The notes under the pieces: generated by a model
What the model was told of the DNA's origin: nothing
The model's database searches: none
The model's input: only the letters and a program-made list of their open reading frames with translations
Made by a program: the position numbers and the translations under genes
In this document: positions 1-6,401 of the stretch, in pieces
Layout of the letters: every line of letters starts with the position of its first letter
Numbering within the stretch: position 1 is the stretch's first letter
Source: Negativicutes bacterium UBA1444
Lineage (GTDB): Bacteria; Bacillota; Negativicutes; UBA1444
Length of the DNA: 11,249 nt
Direction of reading: 5' to 3'
Assembly: GCA_002329525.1 (NCBI GenBank)
Contig: DCTI01000129.1
Coordinates: 1,989 to 13,237, forward strand

Positions 1-1410
1 CGGGCGAGCCGGGACACGATCCGGGAAACGCTGTTGCAGGCGGTGGAGGTGGCGCGGCTCCGACGCGAAGAAAAACGGCGGGCTTATCGCCTGAAAGCGA
101 TTTTGGACAGCGTTTACGACGGCATCATTGCGGTGGACGCGGCAGGAAGACTGGAAATTTTAAATCCGGCCGCCGAACGGATGCTGAATGTCAAGGCCAG
201 TCAGTCCATCGGCAAGCAGGCGAAACAGATTATTCCCAATTCCCAACTGCATGAAATTTTACACACCGGAAAGGCGGAGATCGGCGAGCTGCAAGATTTG
301 GGCGGCGGCGTGCAGATCGTTACCAACCGTGTGCCAATCAAGGACGAAACCGAGATTATGGGCGCCGTCGCTACCTTTCAGGATGCTTCCCGCCTGATCC
401 AGGTTGAGCACCGGCTGCGGCGGGAAATGGTGAAAAACCGTTTTGCAGCCAAATACCGGCTGGAAGACATCGTCGGCGAGTCGCCGCGACTGCTCGAAAC
501 CAAGGAGATGGCGACCAAGTACGCTTTGTCGGATCTGACTCTGCTAATTTATGGTCCGTCAGGCAGCGGCAAAGAGATGTTTGCGCAGGGAATCCATGCG
601 GCGGGGCGGCGGAAGCGCTATCCGTTCGTGGCGATCAATTGCGCGGCGTTGCCGCCCACTTTGCTGGAAAGCGAACTGTTCGGCTATGATGAGGGCGCCT
701 TTACCGGCGCCAAACGAAAGGGAAAACTCGGCCTGTTTGAGATGGGACACGGCGGGACGGTGTTTCTCGACGAAATTGATGCGTTGCCGATCGAATTGCA
801 GGGGCGTCTGCTGCGGGTATTGCAGGAAAAAGAAGTCCTGCGGGTGGGCGGCGACACGACCATTCCCGTCGACATCCGCGTCATTGCCGCCGCCAATAAA
901 TTGCCGCATGAATTGGTGATGGCGGGGAAATTGCGTGAAGATCTGTATTACCGCCTGAATGTTCTTTATCTGGAAATTCCGAGCCTGAAAGAACGTGTTC
1001 AGGATATTCCCCTGCTGTGTCGGCATTTTCTGGCGACGCTGCAATCCGGGCCCAACTGGCAGTATGTTGAGGAAATATTGCCATATTTGCTGCGGTACAA
1101 CTGGCCCGGCAATGTGCGGGAATTGGTCAATTTTTGCCAACGGTTGTCGTTTTACCGGGAGGATGTTTTGCAGACGAATGATGCGGAGCAATTGCTGCGG
1201 CGGATTGCTCCCAACATGATGGCGGCTCTGGCGGCCCGACCGCTGGCGGAAGCTCTGCCGGCGCGGGTGAATGAGTTTGAAACACGGATTATCCGGGATG
1301 CGGTTCAGGCGGCGGGAAGTCTGCGCAAGGCGGCAGAAAAATTGGGGGTGCCCAAATCGACACTGGCGCGTAAACTAAAAAATCAAACAAATAGTGATGT
1401 TGGTACATAA
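1..1410 (+). CDS. Sigma-54-dependent transcriptional activator (PAS-AAA+-Fis HTH), 5' partial
   Basis: The reading frame is open from nucleotide 1, so the N-terminus lies outside the window; a TTG at 34 is only an internal codon. Numbering visible residues from nt 1, a charged helix (about 12-35) leads into a PAS domain (about 35-130). An AAA+ domain follows, with Walker A GPSGSGKE (185-192), the sigma-54 contact loop GAFTGA (232-237), Walker B TVFLDEID (253-260) and arginine-finger region REDLYYR (R312, R318). A Fis-type helix-turn-helix ends the protein (about 440-465, GSLRKAAEKLG). All residues needed for ATP hydrolysis and sigma-54 remodelling are present. The helix-PAS arrangement resembles PrpR-type regulators, whose N-terminal domain senses a small organic acid, but that domain is not visible. 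It sits just upstream of a GntR-type regulator and a catabolic operon, so a local role is likely. Family is certain; effector unknown. Confidence 0.93.
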   Translation, partial: RASRDTIRETLLQAVEVARLRREEKRRAYRLKAILDSVYDGIIAVDAAGRLEILNPAAERMLNVKASQSIGKQAKQIIPNSQLHEILHTGKAEIGELQDLGGGVQIVTNRVPIKDETEIMGAVATFQDASRLIQVEHRLRREMVKNRFAAKYRLEDIVGESPRLLETKEMATKYALSDLTLLIYGPSGSGKEMFAQGIHAAGRRKRYPFVAINCAALPPTLLESELFGYDEGAFTGAKRKGKLGLFEMGHGGTVFLDEIDALPIELQGRLLRVLQEKEVLRVGGDTTIPVDIRVIAAANKLPHELVMAGKLREDLYYRLNVLYLEIPSLKERVQDIPLLCRHFLATLQSGPNWQYVEEILPYLLRYNWPGNVRELVNFCQRLSFYREDVLQTNDAEQLLRRIAPNMMAALAARPLAEALPARVNEFETRIIRDAVQAAGSLRKAAEKLGVPKSTLARKLKNQTNSDVGT

Positions 1411-1413
1411 ACC

Positions 1414-1450
1414 GTCCCAAATCCGGTCCGATGTGGACCGGGTACGGGAC
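1414..1450. promoter_or_regulatory. Long interrupted dyad, candidate activator binding site
   Basis: Perfect 7-bp arms CCGGTCC (1423-1429) and GGACCGG (1435-1441) flank GATGT. They are nested inside perfect outer arms GTCCC (1414-1418) and GGGAC (1446-1450), with symmetric 4-nt mismatched steps between. It begins 4 nt after the activator stop codon. It is followed by an A-rich run rather than T residues on the plus strand, so it is not a normal terminator for the upstream gene. Its distance from the next gene suits an upstream activator site. Function is inferred. Confidence 0.45.
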
Positions 1451-1456
1451 AAAAAT

Positions 1457-1485
1457 AACGGTTCATGTTGAAGGTCCAAACCGTT
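1457..1485. promoter_or_regulatory. Inverted repeat AACGGTT-N15-AACCGTT, candidate operator
   Basis: Perfect 7-bp arms lie at 1457-1463 and 1479-1485, between the sigma-54 activator gene and the GntR-type gene. The right arm runs into TTTT, so a weak terminator is the alternative reading, but the arms are short and the loop is long. With the preceding dyad it makes this gap unusually rich in symmetry. Confidence 0.35.
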
Positions 1486-1508
1486 TTGCGCCGAATACAA
1501 ACAAATAA

Positions 1509-1523
1509 TGGCAATTTATTGCT
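1509..1523 (+). promoter_or_regulatory. Near-match to a sigma-54 promoter, one base short in spacing
   Basis: TGGCA (1509-1513) and TTGCT (1519-1523) resemble the -24 (TGGCAC) and -12 (TTGCA/T) elements, but the GG-to-GC gap is 9 nt rather than the usual 10. A start about 12 nt downstream (near 1534) would fall just ahead of the ribosome binding site at 1538. The upstream dyads and the neighbouring sigma-54 activator gene make it worth listing. The spacing defect keeps confidence low. Confidence 0.25.
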
Positions 1524-1537
1524 CAAAGTTAGTTGCG

Positions 1538-1547
1538 AGGGAGAAGG
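1538..1547 (+). promoter_or_regulatory. Ribosome binding site deciding a GTG start
   Basis: AGGGAGAAGG lies 5 nt upstream of GTG 1553. This favours GTG 1553 over the in-frame ATG at 1508, which has no purine-rich sequence before it and would place this strong site inside the gene. Confidence 0.7.
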
Positions 1548-1552
1548 ATGCT

Positions 1553-2290
1553 GTGAAAGCGGAACCCAATAAGAGCGTGGAACTGTCGGCTTTGCTGACG
1601 TCCAAGCCCAATGCATCATCAGTGGACTATATTGTGAACAGCATCAAGGAATTGCTTTTGACAAAAAAAGTGTTGCCGGGGGACCGGTTGCCGCCGGAAA
1701 TGGAGTTGGCCCGGATGCTTTCCGTCAGCCGGGGATCGGTGCGGGAAGCGATGAAAATACTTTCGGCGCTTGGCATTATTGAGATTAAACGCGGTGATGG
1801 CACGTATGTATCCAATCGGGGCGGGGAAGTTTTATTTGATCCGCTGTTGTTCAACTTGATTGTATCCCAGCCAAGTTTTGACGAATTAAAGGAATTGCGG
1901 CTGATTTTGGAAGTGAATGTAATTCGTCTGGTCATTCGCAATGCAGGCGAAGAAGACATCCGGGAATTGCGAAACTGTTACGCCAAAATGAATGAGCTGA
2001 AAAATAAAGAGAAACAGGAATACGACGAACTATTGGCCTATGATCTGGAATTTCATAATATTTTGGGTCGCGCCAGCAAGAACCGTCCCCTGGAAACAAT
2101 CTACAAGTTTGTTATGCAGTACTTCAAACCGTATATTGCGCAAAGTTTATACAAACATACCAATTTCAGCCTTGAATCTACGGAGACCCACCAAAAAATA
2201 TTGGCGGCCGTCGAAAAACGCAACTTTGCGGCCGCCGAACGGGCTGTGATTGATTCCATGGAAGTATGGGAATATCTCGTATTCAAGTGA
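1553..2290 (+). CDS. FadR/GntR-family transcriptional regulator (FCD domain)
   Basis: The product is 245 aa from the GTG start, chosen for its ribosome binding site; an in-frame ATG at 1508 would add 15 residues. A winged helix-turn-helix occupies about residues 20-87, with the GntR signature PGDRLPPEMELARML then SRGSVREAM and the wing GDGTYV. A helical FCD ligand-binding domain follows (about 105-240). In many FCD proteins a metal is held by Asp-x3-His and two more His. Here D164 and H168 (DLEFH) and H213 (ETHQK) are visible, but the position where the last His is expected reads Ser (S235, DSMEV). Metal or ligand binding may therefore differ. The family usually represses neighbouring acid or sugar catabolic operons. 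The downstream promoter with a palindrome is the obvious target, and a strong terminator follows the gene, so it is transcribed apart from that operon. Confidence 0.92.
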   Translation: MKAEPNKSVELSALLTSKPNASSVDYIVNSIKELLLTKKVLPGDRLPPEMELARMLSVSRGSVREAMKILSALGIIEIKRGDGTYVSNRGGEVLFDPLLFNLIVSQPSFDELKELRLILEVNVIRLVIRNAGEEDIRELRNCYAKMNELKNKEKQEYDELLAYDLEFHNILGRASKNRPLETIYKFVMQYFKPYIAQSLYKHTNFSLESTETHQKILAAVEKRNFAAAERAVIDSMEVWEYLVFK

Positions 2291-2323
2291 TTTTGCGGGG
2301 ACTTCGCCGGCGAGGATCTGCTT

Positions 2324-2366
2324 TTGGACACTCACTTACCAAGCGGGAAGTGAGTGTCCAATTTTT
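2324..2366 (+). terminator. Rho-independent terminator of the GntR-family gene
   Basis: Perfect 14-bp stem (2324-2337 with 2348-2361, arm TTGGACACTCACTT), 10-nt loop, then TTTTT at 2362-2366. It starts 33 nt after the regulator stop codon and insulates the catabolic operon from upstream transcription. Confidence 0.93.
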
Positions 2367-2371
2367 ATGTG

Positions 2372-2402
2372 AATTTGATTTTTTCCGCAGAATTTTCAAA
2401 TT
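2372..2402. repeat. AT-rich inverted repeat upstream of the -35 box
   Basis: AATTTGA (2372-2378) and TCAAATT (2396-2402) form a 7-bp inverted repeat with a 17-nt spacer, ending 5 nt before the -35 hexamer. The left arm overlaps an outlying TTTGAT half-site. It may be a second regulator site or simply AT-rich upstream DNA. Confidence 0.25.
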
Positions 2403-2407
2403 AAATC

Positions 2408-2435
2408 TTGACAGGGAGAAGCTGGCTATGATAAT
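2408..2435 (+). promoter_or_regulatory. Sigma-A promoter of the catabolic operon
   Basis: A consensus -35 TTGACA (2408-2413) and a near-consensus -10 GATAAT (2430-2435) are separated by 16 nt. Transcription would start near 2441-2443, about 80 nt ahead of the first gene. It is the only convincing housekeeping-type promoter seen upstream of the seven-gene operon. Confidence 0.8.
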
Positions 2436-2436
2436 T

Positions 2437-2453
2437 TTTGATTAAACATCAAA
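2437..2453. promoter_or_regulatory. Palindromic operator candidate TTTGAT-N5-ATCAAA
   Basis: Perfect 6-bp inverted repeat (2437-2442 and 2448-2453) immediately downstream of the -10 box and covering the expected start point, where a bound repressor would block transcription. Extra half-sites occur at 2374-2379 (TTTGAT) and 2493-2498 (ATCAAA). The FCD/GntR regulator encoded just upstream is the natural candidate to bind, by inference only. Confidence 0.5.
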
Positions 2454-2506
2454 CGTCATACCTTTTGCCAAGATAAATGCAGGGTGCATACGATCAAAAG
2501 ATGGAA

Positions 2507-2514
2507 AGAGGGAG
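2507..2514 (+). promoter_or_regulatory. Ribosome binding site choosing ATG 2522
   Basis: AGAGGGAG ends 7 nt before ATG 2522. The in-frame ATGs at 2477 and 2501 have no such site, and ATG 2516 is only 1 nt from it, so 2522 is the best start. Confidence 0.7.
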
Positions 2515-2521
2515 TATGGTT

Positions 2522-3355
2522 ATGCTTGATACCGGAAATGTGGCGCAATTGTCGATGACGGCGAATCAATTGCGACTGGATGTCGTAAGGATGGTGCATG
2601 ACGCGAAGGATGGACACCCGGGCCCTGCGCTTTCCGCCATGGATATCATCACAACTCTGTATTTCCGTGAACTGAATATTGATCCGTCCAATCCCCAATG
2701 GTCGGACCGCGATCGCTTCATCCTTTCCAAAGGGCATGCCTGTCCGGCGTTGTACGCCGCACTGGCTCGGAAAGGATATTTTTCTGTGGAAGAATTCAAG
2801 GGACTCCGGGGACTGGGTTGTCTCTTGCAAGGTCATCCATGCATGAAGAAAACGCCGGGAATCGACATGACTTCCGGATCCTTGGGAAATGGCCTTTCCA
2901 TCGGGGTTGGCATGGCACTTGCAGCCAAGTACCGAAAAAAAACGTATACCACTTACGTTGTTCTGGGGGATGGCGAAATCCAGGAAGGAATTGTTTGGGA
3001 AGCGGCCATGTGTGCTAAGAAGTATAAATTAGGCAATTTGATCGCTTTCATTGATCACAATGGCTGGCAGAGCGGTGGAGCGGTTGAAGAGGTCAGCGGT
3101 TTGCTGCCAATCCTGCCAAAGTGGGAAGCCTTCGGCTGGCACTGTCAGACAATCGATGGGCATGACTTTTCACAGATTATCCACGCCATCGAAAACGCCA
3201 AGAAAACGCCAGAGCCTTCGGTTATTATCGCCAGGACCATTAAGGGTAAGGGGCTTCCTTATATGGAAAACGATAATTCCTGGCACAAACGGGTTCCTAC
3301 GGATGAAGAACTGGCTGTGGCCGTAGAAGTTTTGGGAGGGAATGCCAATGCTTAG
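2522..3355 (+). CDS. Transketolase, N-terminal (thiamine-diphosphate-binding) subunit
   Basis: The product is 277 aa, the length of the stand-alone N-terminal half of a split transketolase. It carries the diphosphate/Mg-binding motif GDG (149-151) with the second metal ligand N180. That is the same 30-residue Asp-to-Asn distance as in yeast transketolase (D157/N187). The cofactor and substrate histidines expected of true transketolases are present: H32 (DGHPG), H72 (SKGHA), H105 (QGHP) and H255 (SWHKR). It needs the downstream gene for the other half of each active site. The genes overlap, so they are translationally coupled. The reaction is transfer of a C2 ketol unit from a ketose to an aldehyde acceptor in the cytoplasm. 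The operon context (TRAP transporter, oxidoreductases) says it serves a dedicated catabolic pathway rather than the pentose phosphate pathway. Split pairs of this type include AptA/AptB (apulose-4-phosphate transketolase) and SqwGH; which substrate applies is not settled. Confidence 0.93.
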   Translation: MLDTGNVAQLSMTANQLRLDVVRMVHDAKDGHPGPALSAMDIITTLYFRELNIDPSNPQWSDRDRFILSKGHACPALYAALARKGYFSVEEFKGLRGLGCLLQGHPCMKKTPGIDMTSGSLGNGLSIGVGMALAAKYRKKTYTTYVVLGDGEIQEGIVWEAAMCAKKYKLGNLIAFIDHNGWQSGGAVEEVSGLLPILPKWEAFGWHCQTIDGHDFSQIIHAIENAKKTPEPSVIIARTIKGKGLPYMENDNSWHKRVPTDEELAVAVEVLGGNANA

Positions 3356-4295
3356 TTACAAAGGCACACGGGAAGCATTCACCAAAGCGCTGATGGATTT
3401 GTCAGTCGATGACGACCGGTTTATGTTGGTGTCGCCGGATTCTTTGAAGGCCATGCGGGCCACTCCGTTTGCGGAAAAATATCCGGACCGGTATATAGAA
3501 GTCGGGATTGCCGAACAGAATGCCGTCGCGGTCGCCGCCGGCCTCGCCAGCACCGGATTGGTTCCCTTCGTTGCCACGTATGGCGGGTTTATCACGATGC
3601 GGGCCTGTGAGCAGTTGCGAACATTTGTGGCGTATCCGCACCTGAATGTGAAGTTTATCGGCATCAACAGCGGCGTTTTCGGCGGTGAACGGGAAGGTGT
3701 GACGCATCAGTTTTTTGAGGATCTGGGGATTGTACGCAGCATTCCCGGGATCACGGTAGTGGCGCCGGCAGATGAACATCAGGTTTACCATGCGGTCAAG
3801 GCCATTGCCAACATCGATGGACCCGTGTATCTGCGGGCAGGCAGCGGGCGTGAACATATCGTTTACGACCCGGAAACACCGTTTGAACTCGGGAAAATCA
3901 GAATTCTCAAGGAGTACGGCAACGACGCAGCCCTGTTCGCCAACGGCTTCATCATGAACCGGGCTCTGGCAGCGGCGGCGCTTCTCAATGAACAGGGAAT
4001 TAAAGTCACCCTGGCGGATGTTCATACCCTAAAACCGATTGATACGCCAGGAATCGCGACGATCCTGGAAAAGTGCAAAGCTGCCGTTACGGTGGAAGAT
4101 CATAATATCATCGGCGGGCTCGCGGATGCGATCGCCAAAATTAGTACGGATCACTGTCCTGCGCCGATCGGCCGGATTGGTCTGCAGGATGTATTCCCCG
4201 GTTCCGGGCCGGCGGAAGCCGTACTCGACTGCTATGGCATGGGCGTGCGGGACATTGTGGCCGCGGTTCAAACCGTTATGGACAGAAAACGATAA
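3348..4295 (+). CDS. Transketolase, C-terminal (pyrimidine-binding) subunit
   Basis: The product is 315 aa from ATG 3348, 7 nt after GGGAGGG (3334-3340); ATG 3342 is in frame but only 1 nt from that site. It overlaps the N-subunit stop by 8 nt. The pyrimidine domain contains the cofactor-activating Glu E56 (GIAEQN). The C-terminal transketolase domain follows (about 180-310). Phosphate-binding arginines corresponding by eye to yeast R359 and R528 appear kept as R8 (TREAF) and R163 (LRAG), so a phosphorylated acceptor or donor is plausible. The substrate loop is unusual: GGEREGVTHQ (112-121) keeps H120 (yeast H481) but has E116 where yeast has D477, and Ser (S108, gapless alignment) where yeast has H469. 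Those residues contact the substrate hydroxyls, so specificity for a non-standard ketose is likely. Family assignment is firm; substrate is inferred. Confidence 0.93.
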   Translation: MLSYKGTREAFTKALMDLSVDDDRFMLVSPDSLKAMRATPFAEKYPDRYIEVGIAEQNAVAVAAGLASTGLVPFVATYGGFITMRACEQLRTFVAYPHLNVKFIGINSGVFGGEREGVTHQFFEDLGIVRSIPGITVVAPADEHQVYHAVKAIANIDGPVYLRAGSGREHIVYDPETPFELGKIRILKEYGNDAALFANGFIMNRALAAAALLNEQGIKVTLADVHTLKPIDTPGIATILEKCKAAVTVEDHNIIGGLADAIAKISTDHCPAPIGRIGLQDVFPGSGPAEAVLDCYGMGVRDIVAAVQTVMDRKR

Positions 4296-4310
4296 AGAAG
4301 GGGTGTTAGC

Positions 4311-5177
4311 GTGACAAAAAAAATGATTGTCAGTGTGATCGGCGCAGGCGGTAAAATGGGAACCCGGGTTACGAACAACCTGGCCAAACATCTGGACACC
4401 GTGGAATTGAATTTTTGCGAAACGTCGCCGGCGGGCGCTGCGGCGATCCGGGAACGGGGATTTGATACGGTTTCTGCCGAAACGGCAGTGCCGCAAAGCG
4501 ACATCGTAATTCTTGCCGTGCCGGATACCATTATCAAGATTGTGTCCGTGGGGATCGTGAAAATGATGACTGCAGGGTCGACGCTGATCATTCTTGACCC
4601 GGCGGCAGCCGTGGCAAGAGAGCTGGCGCTTCGGGATGATTGCACCTTTGTGGTGACGCATCCGTGCCATCCGTCTTATTTTCTGGATCAAGACACCTAC
4701 GAATCGCGGCATGATTATTTTGGCGGAATTGCCGGCAAGCAGGATATCGTGCTTGCGAAGATTCAGGGCGAGGACGAAAATTTCGCCAAGGCCCGGAGTG
4801 TTTGCGAAATGATGTTCGCTCCCGTGGAAAACAGTTATGTCATGGGGATTCGGGATATCGCGTTTTTGGAGCCGACATTAGTGGAACTTCTCGGGGCGAC
4901 GACATTGTACGCCATGGCTGAAACCGTAAAAGAAGCCGAACGAAGGGGAATTCCCCGCGCGGCGGCCGAATCGTTTCTGACCGGTCATGTATATAATTTG
5001 ACGGCGAACTTTCTGGGCAAGATGGGGCCCAATGTCAAAGTGTCGGATGCCTGCATGGTCGCCATCGATCTCGGAAATCGACTGGTGCTGCGGGAAGACT
5101 GGAAAAAGATCTGGGAAGATGAAGTGTTGGACAAAGTAATCGCTACTATGCTTCATCCCGAAAATCCAAAAATTTAG
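4311..5177 (+). CDS. NAD(P)-dependent oxidoreductase, phosphogluconate-dehydrogenase-like; possible D-apionate oxidoisomerase (ApnO-like)
   Basis: The product is 288 aa from GTG 4311, 6 nt after AAGAAGGGG. An N-terminal Rossmann fold is seen as IGAGGKMG (residues 10-17) with a VILAVPD strand-loop near residue 65. A helical C-terminal domain of the 6-phosphogluconate dehydrogenase/beta-hydroxyacid dehydrogenase superfamily follows. The motif THPCHP (116-121) and the following DYFGG match my recollection of the PGDH_C-type family, which contains ApnO, the enzyme turning D-apionate into 3-oxo-isoapionate. Catalytic residues cannot be assigned by eye. The protein is much shorter than true 6-phosphogluconate dehydrogenases (about 470 aa). 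It lies 15 nt after the transketolase and before the TRAP receptor gene, so it probably oxidises the imported acid into the ketose-like transketolase donor. Superfamily is confident, the ApnO role moderate. Alternatives are another beta-hydroxyacid dehydrogenase acting on a linear sugar acid. Confidence 0.85.
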   Translation: MTKKMIVSVIGAGGKMGTRVTNNLAKHLDTVELNFCETSPAGAAAIRERGFDTVSAETAVPQSDIVILAVPDTIIKIVSVGIVKMMTAGSTLIILDPAAAVARELALRDDCTFVVTHPCHPSYFLDQDTYESRHDYFGGIAGKQDIVLAKIQGEDENFAKARSVCEMMFAPVENSYVMGIRDIAFLEPTLVELLGATTLYAMAETVKEAERRGIPRAAAESFLTGHVYNLTANFLGKMGPNVKVSDACMVAIDLGNRLVLREDWKKIWEDEVLDKVIATMLHPENPKI

Positions 5178-5242
5178 GATTCTTTGGTTGGCGGCAGGAG
5201 AATCGGCAAGCAAGGACGTAGTAAATCAGAAGGGAGGGACGG

Positions 5243-5275
5243 TTTTTCTTTGTGAGGTAAGTCCGGAAAGAAAAA
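5243..5275. repeat. AT-rich inverted repeat ahead of dctP
   Basis: TTTTTCTTT (5243-5251) and AAAGAAAAA (5267-5275) are perfect 9-nt arms around a 15-nt loop, ending about 8 nt before the dctP ribosome binding site. It could act as an mRNA stem that affects processing or stability of the receptor message. The rest of the 118-nt gap (5178-5295) shows no clear promoter or terminator. Confidence 0.3.
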
Positions 5276-5295
5276 ACAAAAAATGAGGTGTGGGA

Positions 5296-6318
5296 ATGAA
5301 ACGGGTCATTACTTTTGTGCTGGTATTGATGGTTGCATTGTCTCTGATCGGCTGCGGCGGGAACAAAAAGCCTGCCGATACGGCGAAAGATGCGCCGAAG
5401 GGTGAATACAAAGCGAATCTCAAAGTCACAATGACACAGGTTGCCACACATCCCTACGCAGTAGGGGCAAAAAAATTCGGTGATTTGGTGAAAGAACGCA
5501 CCAACGGCCGTATCCAGGTCACGGTATACACGGACAGTCAACTGGCAAAAGGTGAACGCGAAATGCTCGAAGCCCTGCAACAGGGAACCATCGACATTTA
5601 TGTCGGCTCGACCGGCCCTGTCGGCAATTTCAGCCCGTCAATGCTGATCGTTGATATCCCGTTCCTGTTCCGCGATTTCAATCATGTGGATAAAGTGCTG
5701 GATGGCTCCATCGGCAAACAATTATTGGCCGACATGGACAAAACCGGCCTGAAAGGGCTGGCTTTCTGGGAAAACGGTTTCCGTCATGTTACGAATAATA
5801 AGGGGCCGGTTAAAGTCCCGGAAGATGCCAAAGGGATGAAGATCCGTACTATGGAAAACAAGGCGCACATGCTGGCGTTTAAAACGGCCGGACTGAATCC
5901 GACTCCGATGGCCTGGAGCGAAGTATACTCCGCTCTGCAGCAAAAAGTTATTGACGGGCAGGAGAATCCGGTTGCCGTATTCTATGGCTCCAAGCTATAT
6001 GAAATTCAAAAATATTTCTCTCTGACCGGCCATGTATATTCGCCTGCATTATTCGTTGTCAGCATGAAGAAATGGAATCAGATTCCGAAAGCGGATCAGG
6101 AAATCATCGAGAAAACCGCCAAAGAAGTTGCTGCGTTTGAGCGAAAACTCAACCGCGACGATGAAGACAAAAAACTGAAGGAAATGGAAGGCAAGGGCCT
6201 CGTTGTCACTCGCGACGTGGACAAAGCGGCTTGGCAGAAAGCCATGCAGCCAGCCTTCGATGAATTCTCCAAGCAGTTCGGCAAAGATAAAATCGATGCG
6301 ATCATGAACACGAAATAA
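5296..6318 (+). CDS. dctP: TRAP transporter substrate-binding lipoprotein DctP
   Basis: The product is 340 aa from ATG 5296, 5 nt after TGAGGTG; a GTG at 5290 in the same frame overlaps that site and is less likely. A lipoprotein signal peptide is clear: MKR, a hydrophobic stretch (4-18), then lipobox LIGC with acylated Cys20, so the receptor is anchored outside the membrane as expected for a monoderm or lipoprotein-rich envelope. The mature part is a DctP-family receptor. It has the two arginines characteristic of carboxylate binding, R163 (NGFRHVTN) and R184 (GMKIRTM), plus the typical VIDGQENP segment. These indicate an organic-acid ligand. In sugar-acid operons such receptors bind aldonates or uronates. 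The exact ligand cannot be read. The gene lies between catabolic enzymes and its own membrane subunits. Confidence 0.94.
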   Translation: MKRVITFVLVLMVALSLIGCGGNKKPADTAKDAPKGEYKANLKVTMTQVATHPYAVGAKKFGDLVKERTNGRIQVTVYTDSQLAKGEREMLEALQQGTIDIYVGSTGPVGNFSPSMLIVDIPFLFRDFNHVDKVLDGSIGKQLLADMDKTGLKGLAFWENGFRHVTNNKGPVKVPEDAKGMKIRTMENKAHMLAFKTAGLNPTPMAWSEVYSALQQKVIDGQENPVAVFYGSKLYEIQKYFSLTGHVYSPALFVVSMKKWNQIPKADQEIIEKTAKEVAAFERKLNRDDEDKKLKEMEGKGLVVTRDVDKAAWQKAMQPAFDEFSKQFGKDKIDAIMNTK

Positions 6319-6330
6319 CACCAAGGATCG

Positions 6331-6375
6331 TCAGACGCTCCGTCCTGTTGGATGGGGCGTCTGATCCCTGTTTTT
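6331..6375 (+). terminator. Intercistronic hairpin between dctP and dctQ (attenuator or mRNA stabiliser)
   Basis: A 15-bp stem (6331-6345 with 6350-6364, two G-T wobbles) has a TGTT loop, followed after 6 nt by TTTTT (6371-6375). The delayed T-tract suggests partial termination or 3'-end protection. Either would give more receptor than membrane subunit, the usual need in TRAP systems. No promoter is seen after it, so dctQM must be expressed by read-through. Confidence 0.65.
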
Positions 6376-6401
6376 CAAGGCTTGCTGAGGGGGAGGTTTC
6401 T

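Noticed and set aside
559..1191. 210-codon open frame on the minus strand inside the sigma-54 activator gene
   Set aside because: The plus-strand frame has full AAA+ motifs; the antisense translation has no recognisable domain and no ribosome binding site.
1414..1450. Terminator for the sigma-54 activator gene
   Set aside because: The hairpin is followed by AAAAATAAC rather than a T-tract on the plus strand, and it has an internal loop; a regulatory dyad fits better.
1508..1552. N-terminal extension of the GntR-family protein from ATG 1508
   Set aside because: No ribosome binding site before 1508, whereas AGGGAGAAGG is well spaced before GTG 1553.
3402..4025. 207-codon open frame antisense to the transketolase C subunit
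   Set aside because: Shadow of a strongly conserved enzyme gene with biased codon use; low-complexity basic translation.
2522..4295. Sulfoquinovose transketolase pathway (SqwGH type)
   Set aside because: Split transketolase is shared, but no sulfosugar isomerase, sulfo-aldehyde enzyme or sulfonate exporter is present, and the rest of the operon handles carboxylates.
2522..4295. 1-deoxyxylulose-5-phosphate synthase or pyruvate dehydrogenase E1 instead of transketolase
   Set aside because: The N subunit has the transketolase histidine set (H32, H72, H105, H255) and the two-gene split lengths fit transketolase halves; DXS is one chain and no E2/E3 genes are present.
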